From Prevotellaceae bacterium (GTDB taxonomy: Bacteria > Bacteroidota > Bacteroidia > Bacteroidales > UBA932), in NCBI GenBank assembly GCA_031258915.1, contig JAIRMD010000028.1, forward strand, positions 1-9,260: a stretch of DNA of 9,260 nt, in the 5' to 3' direction. Of this stretch, positions 1-5,014 are shown piece by piece. The position numbers and the translations under genes were made by a program. Within the stretch, counting starts at the first letter, position 1, and every line of letters begins with the position of its first letter. The notes under the pieces were generated by a model, which searched no databases, was not told the origin of the DNA, and was given only the letters and a program-made list of their open reading frames with translations.

Positions 1-145
1 TCGTGTGCCTCGGTTCGGAAATTTGCCGCCGGCTTCCTTCAGATTCCACTTCGCAATGGACACCCTTGCCTTGAGCTAATGGTTGGTAACTACCGACCCC
101 CATAGTGGACTTCCACCACCTAGTTATATGACATGCACGGCGCAC
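1..145 (-). mobile_element. Group II intron 5' end (class C-like), partial, runs off left edge
   Basis: Read on the minus strand from 145 leftwards, the sequence begins GTGCGCC, a typical group II intron 5' end. It continues with domain I blocks I recognise from bacterial class C introns such as the Oceanobacillus iheyensis one: CAAGGGTGTCC, GGAATCTGAAGGAAGC, GGCAAA and GAGGCACACGA, in that order and at the expected spacing. No part of the intron-encoded reverse transcriptase/maturase, nor domains V and VI, lies inside the window. The 5' splice junction is placed at 145/146 because homology starts there and the adjacent sequence is a terminator hairpin, the preferred target of class C introns. 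Whether the intron is complete and active cannot be told from here. Confidence 0.85.
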
Positions 146-146
146 T

Positions 147-173
147 AAAAAGGGCGACCATTGCAGGTCGCCC
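147..173 (-). terminator. Intrinsic terminator serving as group II intron target
   Basis: On the minus strand an 8-bp perfect stem (GGGCGACC at 173-166 with GGTCGCCC at 159-152) encloses the 6-nt loop TGCAAT and is followed by five T (151-147), one A and then the intron 5' end. This is a canonical Rho-independent terminator for leftward transcription. No recognisable minus-strand gene remains upstream of it (to its right). The ISAzo13 remnant starts only 17 bp away, so the gene it once ended may have been displaced. Confidence 0.8.
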
Positions 174-267
174 AAAAGTTGTAATTTTTGGGATGTCAAA
201 AAATAACATACTTAAATAATTTTTCTAATTAAATAAAAAAGGTTATCTTTGCAGCAAAAATAAGATA

Positions 268-808
268 ATGGAAACACACGAAACAATGCAAAAACGGATA
301 AGGATAAATCTAAATCAGCTAAATGAAAAACAATCAAGGATATATCTTGCATCGGAAGCTATATCTTATGGTTGGGGAGGTATCACTCTCATATCCAAAT
401 TATCTGGCGTAAGTCAGAAAACTATACAATTTGGAATTCACTACTGACCGACTAAAAAATCTGCTGAATGTAATCCGTCGCCTATCGCAGACGAAGAAGG
501 CGTTTGCAACAGTAGCGGCGTTGATTCTCATCCACTTGATAAGCCATTTGGATTTGTCGTGGGTAGTAACCGAAGGAGGGCGGGCGTATGCCAAACGAAC
601 AGCGAGTAAAAACAAAAGTCCTGAGACCATACAATTGGCACTTTTTTAGGGGGGGGGTAGGTTTTTGAAACAAAAAATTAAACAACTAAATATCAACATG
701 TTAATCAATAAAAACCAGCAAGTTTTTAGATTAGTCGGTCAGTAGTGAAAACGATACAAATTTCACGGCGAATGGAACTATATTATTCGACCAAATTTGA
801 GTACTTAA
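268..808 (+). pseudogene. ISAzo13-family transposase, two end fragments around an insertion/deletion
   Basis: The N-terminal part (268-436) reads from ATG and contains LNEKQSRIYLASEA and YGWGGITLISKLSGVSQKTI. This matches the start of ISAzo13-family transposases, where a helix rich in LxEKQxRxxxAxEA is followed by GYGGI and a helix-turn-helix-like VSxxTI segment. The frame then enters the inserted element and stops at 445-447, giving only 59 residues. The extreme C-terminus reappears after the element at 752-808 in another frame as RYKFHGEWNYIIRPNLST and a TAA stop; FHGEWNY is a family hallmark. The whole central catalytic DDE region, roughly 300 or more residues by comparison with full-length members, is missing. 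It is a dead gene. Family assignment rests on recognised motifs, not on a search. Confidence 0.8.
437..749. mobile_element. 313-bp MITE-like element with perfect 19-bp terminal inverted repeats
   Basis: TTCACTACTGACCGACTAA at 437-455 is matched exactly by its reverse complement at 731-749. Both ends sit precisely at the points where transposase homology of the surrounding ISAzo13 remnant stops and restarts. The interior holds no convincing gene: the longest open stretch (about 431-649) has no recognised domain and begins only with TTG outside the element. The interior contains a T6AG9 homopolymer tract at 642-657. No clear target duplication is visible, though the flanks are loosely alike (CTATACAATTT before, CGATACAAATTT after). 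I infer a non-autonomous element or a deletion derivative of a larger IS; the parent family was not identified. Confidence 0.7.
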
Positions 809-823
809 TTTATTGACACCCCA

Positions 824-910
824 TTTTCTCTGGCCGATTTAGACGCTTGGCGTAAAGAGCATTTATCTGAAAATAGGACAGTTAAGCGAAGAAAAATGCT
901 GAATAATTAA
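824..910 (+). pseudogene. Orphan C-terminal coding tail, about 28 codons, unknown
   Basis: Immediately after the right end of the ISAzo13 remnant an open frame reads FSLADLDAWRKEHLSENRT, continues with a basic tail KRRKMLNN and ends at TAA (908-910). Its composition looks like a real charged protein C-terminus, not random translation, and there is no start codon with a credible upstream region inside the window. It may be the tail of a host gene whose upstream part was cut off when the IS inserted. The family is not recognised, and a chance open frame of this length is possible. Confidence 0.3.
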
Positions 911-928
911 AAGAGGTTTTTGGTAGGG

Positions 929-1060
929 TCTGAACACCCTACCCGTTAGGGACGGAATGTTGGTAGAAACGGAAGATTTTTGCAAGAAAAATTTCATCGG
1001 CTCTGAACATCCTACCCATGAGGCGACCATGTAGCATCCCCGATTTTTTATCTCGTCGCG
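929..1060. repeat. Two imperfect direct repeats at 73-bp spacing in intergenic DNA
   Basis: TCTGAACACCCTACCC at 929-944 recurs as TCTGAACATCCTACCC at 1002-1017. Similarity continues past these cores: GTTAGGGACGGAATGT after the first against ATGAGGCGACCATGT after the second, and ACGGAAGATTTTT against CCCCGATTTTTT further on. Together with the orphan tail they fill the gap between the IS remnant and yraN. Apart from the promoter near 1064-1094, I see no gene in 911-1147. The repeat resembles intergenic sequences I associate with multi-copy dispersed repeats in Bacteroidetes, but only these two copies are visible here. Confidence 0.55.
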
Positions 1061-1063
1061 CAC

Positions 1064-1094
1064 TTGGAAAGCTGAGGTTTTTCAGCTAATTTTG
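1064..1094 (+). promoter_or_regulatory. Bacteroidetes-type promoter for yraN
   Basis: TTG at 1064-1066 is followed after 20 bp by TAATTTTG (1087-1094), matching the Bacteroidetes -33/-7 consensus with the usual spacing. Transcription would start near 1100, about 85 bases before the preferred yraN start codon. The call rests on consensus and position only. Confidence 0.5.
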
Positions 1095-1183
1095 CAGCAA
1101 AAATTACAGCGCCATTCGCAGCAAACGGCGTAAGGCAATGGTGGCAAATGGCGGGAAAAAATGTTATTCGTGGACAACTCCTT

Positions 1184-1546
1184 ATGAGCACCATAGATTT
1201 TGGAAAGCGCGGCGAGGAGGCCGCCAAAAATTACCTGATAGCGCACGGGTTTGACATCTGCGATGTAAACTGGCGGTGGGGGCACAAGGAGTTGGATATT
1301 GTAGCTCTGAAAAACAAAACGCTGCATATAGTGGAGGTCAAGACGCGCCGCGCAGGTTTTTTGGTGGCGCCGCAGGCAAGCGTTGGCAGGCACAAGCAGC
1401 AGAACACGGTGTCTGCTGCCAACGCCTACGTGCAGCGCTTTGGCCTCACGCAGGATGTGCAATTTGACGTAATCAACGTGGTAGTAAGCGGCGAGCGCTG
1501 CGAGGTGGAGTACGTGCCGGAGGCATTCTACCCGTTGGCAAGGTAG
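1184..1546 (+). CDS. yraN: YraN / UPF0102-family protein, nuclease-like fold
   Basis: This is a 120-residue protein of the YraN (UPF0102) family, predicted from its fold to belong to the PD-(D/E)xK nuclease superfamily; its exact substrate is not established. Visible family landmarks are the N-terminal FGKRGEEAAKNYL, then N-R-W-(x)-HKELDIVALKN and HIVEVKTRR. The presumed active-site residues are D38, E51 and K53, numbered from this start. The end FDVINVVVSG is also typical. An in-frame ATG lies 36 bp upstream at 1148. I prefer 1184 because family homology begins shortly after it and the upstream residues look unconserved. The gene appears monocistronic and converges on the glycosyltransferase gene, whose stop is 35 bp away. 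Its Bacteroidetes promoter lies just past the mobile-element region. Confidence 0.88.
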   Translation: MSTIDFGKRGEEAAKNYLIAHGFDICDVNWRWGHKELDIVALKNKTLHIVEVKTRRAGFLVAPQASVGRHKQQNTVSAANAYVQRFGLTQDVQFDVINVVVSGERCEVEYVPEAFYPLAR

Positions 1547-1581
1547 CGCGCAAGGGTTTATGCCCGGCTAAGCCCCGCGCC

Positions 1582-2532
1582 TCAAAATTTTTCTTCGACC
1601 GTATACTGGTTGCGGTCGCCGGCGTTGCGCACAATGAGCTCGCCTAAGTAGCCCGACAGGAACAGCAGCGTGCCCATGATCATCACCGTTAGGTCAATGT
1701 AGAAGTAGGGGCTGCTGGTGATGAGGGTTGCGGGCAGGCTGTGGTTTATGCGGTAAATCTTGCTTGCGCCGAGGTATATGGCCATGGCAAGCCCTATCAG
1801 GAACATGAGCGTGCCCAGCACGCCAAAAAAGTGCATTGGTTTTTTTCCGAACTTGGTGAGGAACAGCACCGATAGCAGGTCGAGGGAGCCCGTCAGGAGG
1901 CGCTGCCACCCGAACTTGCTCTCGCCGTACTTTCGCGCCCTGTGCTGCACCACCTTTTCGCCGATTTTTCGGAATCCGGCCTGCTTGGCCAGCACCGGAA
2001 TGTAGCGGTGCATGTCGCCAAACACTTCAATGCTTTTCACCACCTTCTTTTTGTAGGCTTTAAGCCCGCAGTTGAAGTCGTGCAGCTTAATGCCCGTGAT
2101 GCGGCGCACCGTAGCGTTGTAGAGCTTGCTCGGGAGCCTCTTGCCGAGCGGGTCGTAGCGCTTTTTCTTCCACCCCGACACCACATCGTAGCCCTCCGCC
2201 TGCACCATGCGGTAGAGCTCCGGCAGCTCGTCCGGGCTGTCCTGCAGGTCGGCATCCATGGTGACCACCACCGCACCCTGCGCCATTTCGAAGCCGCAAA
2301 AAAGCGCAGCCGACTTGCCGTAGTTATGCTGAAAGCGTATGCCGCGCACCATTTCGCCATACACCTTCGAGAGCTGCTGCACTGTGCTCCACGAGCCGTC
2401 GGTGCTGCCGTCGTCAACCATGATGACCTCGCAGCGGAGCTGGTGCGCATCAACCACGCGCTTTATCCACGCCGTGAGCTCCGGCAGCGATTTTTCCTCG
2501 TTGTACAAGGGAATAACAATTGATATATCCAC
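1582..2532 (-). CDS. Family 2 glycosyltransferase, DPM1/GtrB/ArnC-like, membrane-anchored
   Basis: This 316-residue enzyme has an N-terminal GT-A domain and a C-terminal membrane part. It opens with ISIVIPLYNEEKSLPEL, then has VDDGSTDGS (D40, D41) for nucleotide binding and MDADLQDSPDE (D93, D95, D98) for metal and sugar-nucleotide binding. Further on come DFNCGLKAYK near 152-161 and HRARKYGESKFGW near 197-209. Two hydrophobic segments follow, about 232-257 and 277-300. This arrangement is that of polyprenyl-phosphate hexose or aminoarabinose transferases, which load a sugar from a nucleotide donor onto undecaprenyl phosphate at the inner membrane face. The donor sugar cannot be read from sequence. 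The gene is single, with a start 23 bp downstream of its -7 box, and diverges from the SRP RNA gene. Length is normal for the family. Confidence 0.9.
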   Translation of the reverse strand: MDISIVIPLYNEEKSLPELTAWIKRVVDAHQLRCEVIMVDDGSTDGSWSTVQQLSKVYGEMVRGIRFQHNYGKSAALFCGFEMAQGAVVVTMDADLQDSPDELPELYRMVQAEGYDVVSGWKKKRYDPLGKRLPSKLYNATVRRITGIKLHDFNCGLKAYKKKVVKSIEVFGDMHRYIPVLAKQAGFRKIGEKVVQHRARKYGESKFGWQRLLTGSLDLLSVLFLTKFGKKPMHFFGVLGTLMFLIGLAMAIYLGASKIYRINHSLPATLITSSPYFYIDLTVMIMGTLLFLSGYLGELIVRNAGDRNQYTVEEKF

Positions 2533-2554
2533 GTTTTTTCCGAATAAATTTGTG

Positions 2555-2562
2555 CAAAGGTA
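2555..2562 (-). promoter_or_regulatory. -7 element of the glycosyltransferase promoter
   Basis: On the minus strand TACCTTTG (2562-2555) is a perfect TAnnTTTG box. The -33 region about 20 bp upstream is only T-rich (CTTTTT) without the G. Transcription would start near 2548, leaving a leader of about 15 bases before the ATG at 2532. It faces away from the SRP RNA promoter and overlaps its upstream region. Confidence 0.55.
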
Positions 2563-2571
2563 AGGTTTTGT

Positions 2572-2603
2572 TTTGTGAAAGTAAAAAGATTGTGCTACCT
2601 TTG
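2572..2603 (+). promoter_or_regulatory. Strong Bacteroidetes promoter for SRP RNA
   Basis: TTTG at 2572-2575, a 20-bp spacer and TACCTTTG at 2596-2603 form a full match to the Bacteroidetes -33/-7 consensus. The start site would fall near 2608-2612, just before the first paired region of the SRP RNA. Confidence 0.75.
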
Positions 2604-2610
2604 CGCCTGC

Positions 2611-2719
2611 TTTGGGGGTAAGTCTTATACGACCAGCTCCTGCCGAACTCCCCCAGGATTGGAAGATAGCAAGGGTAGGTAGTTGTAGCGGTGCGATATA
2701 AGGGGCTTGCCCCTTTTTT
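2611..2719 (+). ncRNA. ffs: Small signal recognition particle RNA (4.5S-like)
   Basis: The RNA contains the invariant SRP helix 8. CCAGG leads into ATT, the GGAA tetraloop (2661-2664), GAT and then AGCAAGG, so that ATT pairs with GAT and the CAGG/AGCA symmetric internal loop, the Ffh-binding site, is preserved. Flanking arms CTTATA (2624-2629) and TATAAG (2697-2702) can pair. The outermost helix is GGGGTAAG (2615-2622) with CTTGCCCC (2706-2713). There is no Alu domain, as expected for the short bacterial form. It partners Ffh in co-translational membrane targeting. A consensus promoter precedes it and a terminator ends it. The 5' and 3' ends are estimates; processing could trim both. Confidence 0.92.
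2700..2719 (+). terminator. Intrinsic terminator of the SRP RNA gene
   Basis: AAGGGG (2700-2705), loop CTTG and CCCCTT (2710-2715) form a 6-bp stem running into a tract of six T (2714-2719). The yciO-like gene starts only 22 bases later. Some read-through from the SRP RNA promoter may therefore drive that operon, since no separate promoter is visible in the gap. Confidence 0.8.
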
Positions 2720-2741
2720 ATAGTTAGGAGTTAGGCACCCC

Positions 2742-3350
2742 ATGTTTTTACACATTCATCCCATCAACCCCAGCGCTCGCGAGGTTGCGCAGGTAGCCGG
2801 CGTGCTGCGGCAAGGCGGCGTGGTCATCTGCCCTACCGATACGGTGTATGCGTTTATGTGCGCCTTGAGCAGCAAAAAGGCGTACGAGGCGATGCTGCGC
2901 ATAAAGGGTGTGAAGGAGAAAGATGCTAACTTTTCCTTCATCTTTTCCAGCCTGAGCTACCTGTCGGACTACGCTAAGGTAGATAACCAAACCTTCAAAG
3001 TGCTCAAGCAAAATTTACCCGGTGCGTTTACGTTCATTCTCAAGGCTTCGGGCAAGGTGCCCGAGAAGTTGCAAAACCGCCGCAAGAGCATAGGCGTGCG
3101 CATCCCCAACAACCGGATTCTATCGGCTCTGCTCGAACCGCTGGGCTGCCCGCTGCTCACCACCTCTATCAAAAGCGCGGACGAGGTGCTGGAGTACATC
3201 ACCGACCCCGACGAGCTGCACGAGCAGTACGGCAAGCAGGTGGACATCGTTGTAGACGGCGGGCCGGGTGGAAATATCCCATCCACCATTGTCGACTGCA
3301 CCGTGCAGCCCTACGAGCTGGTGCGGGAGGGTAGGGGGGTGCTGATTTGA
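2742..3350 (+). CDS. YciO/Sua5/YrdC-family protein (threonylcarbamoyl-AMP synthase-like)
   Basis: This 202-residue protein carries the YrdC/Sua5 fold. The start, FLHIHPINPSAREVAQVAGV, resembles the YciO branch closely. It is followed by CPTDTVYAF (30-38), RIKGVKEKDANFSFIFSSLS (53-72), NLPGAFTFILKA (91-102), SIGVRIPNN (116-124), PLLTTSI (137-143) and STIVDCT (181-187). True TsaC/Sua5 enzymes make threonylcarbamoyl-AMP for the t6A37 tRNA modification. YciO proteins share the fold, but their role is less settled, so the activity is not asserted here. The ATG at 2742 gives the expected YciO N-terminus; an AGGAG lies 14 bases before it. It is first of three closely spaced genes, 26 bp ahead of the preferred Nudix start. 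Confidence 0.87.
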   Translation: MFLHIHPINPSAREVAQVAGVLRQGGVVICPTDTVYAFMCALSSKKAYEAMLRIKGVKEKDANFSFIFSSLSYLSDYAKVDNQTFKVLKQNLPGAFTFILKASGKVPEKLQNRRKSIGVRIPNNRILSALLEPLGCPLLTTSIKSADEVLEYITDPDELHEQYGKQVDIVVDGGPGGNIPSTIVDCTVQPYELVREGRGVLI

Positions 3351-3376
3351 TTTCAGATTTCAGATTCAAAGATTTT

Positions 3377-3946
3377 ATGCCACATTACAAAGTATCATTC
3401 GGCGATAGCGAAGCGCTAATTGGCGAGGGCGAGTGGGCGTATTTTTGTAGCCGCTACCGGCTGGTTGAGGCGGCGGGCGGGCTGGTCAAAAACAGCGCCG
3501 GCGAATACCTGATGATTTTTCGCAACGGCAGGTGGGATTTACCTAAGGGCAAGCGCGAGGAGGGCGAAAGCATGGAGCAAGCCGCCGTTCGCGAGGTCAT
3601 GGAGGAGTGCGGCATCAGCAGGCTGACGCTGCAAGGATTGCTGGTGGCTACCTACCACACCTACGCGCTGCAGGGCGTTGACGTGCTCAAGAAAACCTGC
3701 TGGTACGCCATGACCTGCTCCGGAAAGCAGCGCAGGCTGCGGCCGCAAGCGGAGGAGGGCATCGAGGCAGCCGAATTTTTGCCTGCCGAAAAGGTAGCCG
3801 GCTACCTGCTGCGCGCTTACCCGGCTGTCAGAGACGTTTTTGCGGCCGAGCGGCGAGGCTTAGCCGCAGGAGCCTATGGCTCAGAAGCGTATGGCTCAGA
3901 AGCTTTACGTACACTTGTAGAACCATTAGCGAGCTACACAACATGA
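3377..3946 (+). CDS. Nudix hydrolase
   Basis: This 189-residue Nudix-superfamily enzyme would cleave a nucleoside diphosphate linked to another group. A complete Nudix box spans residues 58-80 (GKREEGESMEQAAVREVMEE then CGI), fitting GX5EX7REUXEEXGU with the metal-binding E73, E76 and E77 in place. Upstream RLVEAAGGLVKN and WDLPKGK are typical. The substrate cannot be predicted. I chose ATG 3377; an in-frame TTG at 3347 overlaps the preceding stop but would add ten residues of repetitive DNA (TTTCAGATTTCAGATTC) and is less likely. The tail carries an in-frame 15-bp duplication giving YGSEA twice. The stop TGA overlaps the next gene's ATG in ATGA, suggesting coupled translation. Confidence 0.9.
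   Translation: MPHYKVSFGDSEALIGEGEWAYFCSRYRLVEAAGGLVKNSAGEYLMIFRNGRWDLPKGKREEGESMEQAAVREVMEECGISRLTLQGLLVATYHTYALQGVDVLKKTCWYAMTCSGKQRRLRPQAEEGIEAAEFLPAEKVAGYLLRAYPAVRDVFAAERRGLAAGAYGSEAYGSEALRTLVEPLASYTT
3875..3904 (+). repeat. 15-bp tandem duplication inside the Nudix gene
   Basis: TATGGCTCAGAAGCG (3875-3889) is repeated at once as TATGGCTCAGAAGCT (3890-3904). The unit is five codons, so the reading frame is preserved and the protein gains a second YGSEA. It lies past the catalytic domain in a poorly conserved tail, where copy-number change should be tolerated. Confidence 0.85.
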
Positions 3947-4992
3947 CGCTGCTATTTACATACCTGTTTATTGCCCTGTTCACCTCATTTTTGTGCTCCA
4001 TTATGGAGGCGGCGCTGCTTTCGATGCCTGCCCCCTACCTGAAGTCGCAGGCCGAGCAGGGCAGCAAAGGGGCCGCGGCGATGATCCGCTTCAAAGAGTA
4101 TATCGACAAGCCTCTGTCGGCCATACTTTCGCTGAATACGGTAGCCCACACCGTTGGCGCTACGGGGGTAGGTATGCAGGCAACGCTGCTTTTCGGCGAA
4201 GCCTACATGGGAGTTGTGTCTGCTACCCTTACCATACTGATACTTGTCTTTACCGAAATTATCCCCAAAACCATAGGGACAACCTACTGCAAAAGGCTGG
4301 TCGGCATTTCCTACCCAACCATTAAGGTGATGATTGTTATTACCTATCCGTTTGTCATCGCTTCGGCGGCGTTGACAAAGCTGCTCTCGAAGGACAGGAA
4401 GGAGCTGACCACGAGCAGGGAGGAGATCTCTGCGCTGGCAAGCATAGGCAAGCAGGAGGGCATTATTGCGGACAAGGAAAACAGAATTATACAAAACCTG
4501 ATTAAGCTCAAGAGCGTGCGCATTGCCGAGGTTATGACGCCGCGCACTGTGGTGGTTGCTGCCAACGAGGATATGACCCTGCAGGAATTTTTGAAGAATA
4601 AAGATTTTCTGCACTTCTCGCGTATTCCCATATACCGGGGGAGCAAGGACGATATTACGGGCTACGTGCTGAGGGATTTGGTTTTTGAGAAGCTGGCCGA
4701 AGACCAGTTTGACCTGAAGCTCAGGGACATCAGCAGGGTGATCGTAACCTTCCCCGAAACGCTTACCGTGCTTGAGGCATGGGATAGGCTGCTGCTAAAA
4801 AAGGAGCATATTGCTCTGGTGGTGGATGAGTACGGGGGGATGGGCGGCATTGCCACCATAGAGGATATTATCGAGTCGCTGCTGGGCGTCGAAATAGTGG
4901 ACGAAAAAGACAAGGTAGAGGATATGCAGCAGTACGCCATGGAGCGCTGGAAAAGCCGGCAAAAGAAGTACGAGCTGCTGATTAGCGTGTAG
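3943..4992 (+). CDS. CNNM-domain (DUF21) and CBS-pair membrane protein, no CorC_HlyC domain
   Basis: This 349-residue protein has an N-terminal CNNM transmembrane domain (about 1-150) and a cytoplasmic CBS pair (about 190-325). The membrane part shows FSTAxEAAL-like SFLCSIMEAALLS (15-27), ILSLNTVAHTVGA (61-73) and FTEIIPKTIG (103-112) with four hydrophobic stretches. The CBS region includes VMTPRTVV (197-204), SRIPIYRG (226-233) and VVDEYGGMGGIATIEDIIE (293-311). Relatives are linked to magnesium or other divalent cation export and are often misnamed hemolysins. It ends about 30 residues after the second CBS motif, so the C-terminal transporter-associated domain (CorC_HlyC), present in many homologues of about 420 residues, is absent. 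Its ATG overlaps the Nudix stop. No clear terminator follows; it converges on nagB across 22 bp. Confidence 0.9.
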   Translation: MTLLFTYLFIALFTSFLCSIMEAALLSMPAPYLKSQAEQGSKGAAAMIRFKEYIDKPLSAILSLNTVAHTVGATGVGMQATLLFGEAYMGVVSATLTILILVFTEIIPKTIGTTYCKRLVGISYPTIKVMIVITYPFVIASAALTKLLSKDRKELTTSREEISALASIGKQEGIIADKENRIIQNLIKLKSVRIAEVMTPRTVVVAANEDMTLQEFLKNKDFLHFSRIPIYRGSKDDITGYVLRDLVFEKLAEDQFDLKLRDISRVIVTFPETLTVLEAWDRLLLKKEHIALVVDEYGGMGGIATIEDIIESLLGVEIVDEKDKVEDMQQYAMERWKSRQKKYELLISV

Positions 4993-5014
4993 CTACTTCT
5001 GGGCGCCTGCTTTT

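Larger units (their letters stand above)
190..822 (+). mobile_element. ISAzo13-family insertion sequence remnant, internally deleted
   Basis: The outer ends are imperfect inverted repeats: GGGATGTCAAAAAATAA at 190-206, and on the other strand GGGGTGTCAATAAATTA reading in from 822. They flank N-terminal and C-terminal pieces of a transposase with ISAzo13-family character. A -7-like box TATCTTTG (244-251) lies 16 bp before the transposase ATG. The flanks (ATTTTT before 190, ATTTTC after 822) could be a degraded target duplication, but this is weak in such AT-rich DNA. Most of the transposase gene is gone and its place is taken by a 313-bp inverted-repeat element, so this copy cannot move on its own. 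Confidence 0.75.

Noticed and set aside
431..649. Open frame inside the 313-bp inverted-repeat element as a possible toxin or transposase fragment
   Set aside because: The frame starts at a TTG outside the element, has no recognised motif and crosses the terminal repeat, so it is better seen as chance.
863..1063. Minus-strand open frame across the direct repeats
   Set aside because: It is made of the repeat sequence itself, and similar spurious proteins arise from intergenic repeats. No ribosome binding site or domain is visible.
1071..1086. Small hairpin GCTGA...TCAGC in front of yraN as a regulatory element
   Set aside because: Only 5 bp of stem inside a promoter spacer and no T tract; it is likely chance.
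1942..2523. Open frame on the + strand (193 codons) opposite the glycosyltransferase
   Set aside because: It lies wholly within the GT2 gene on the other strand, shows low-complexity His/Ala/Val content and has no motif or credible start region.
3347..3376. TTG start for the Nudix gene overlapping the yciO-like stop
   Set aside because: The extra ten residues come from a simple repeat (TTTCAGA units) and an ATG at 3377 lies at the expected N-terminus.
4993..5014. Terminator between the convergent CNNM and nagB genes
   Set aside because: A T6 tract follows GGGCGCCTGC, but no stem of useful length can be drawn within the 22-bp gap.
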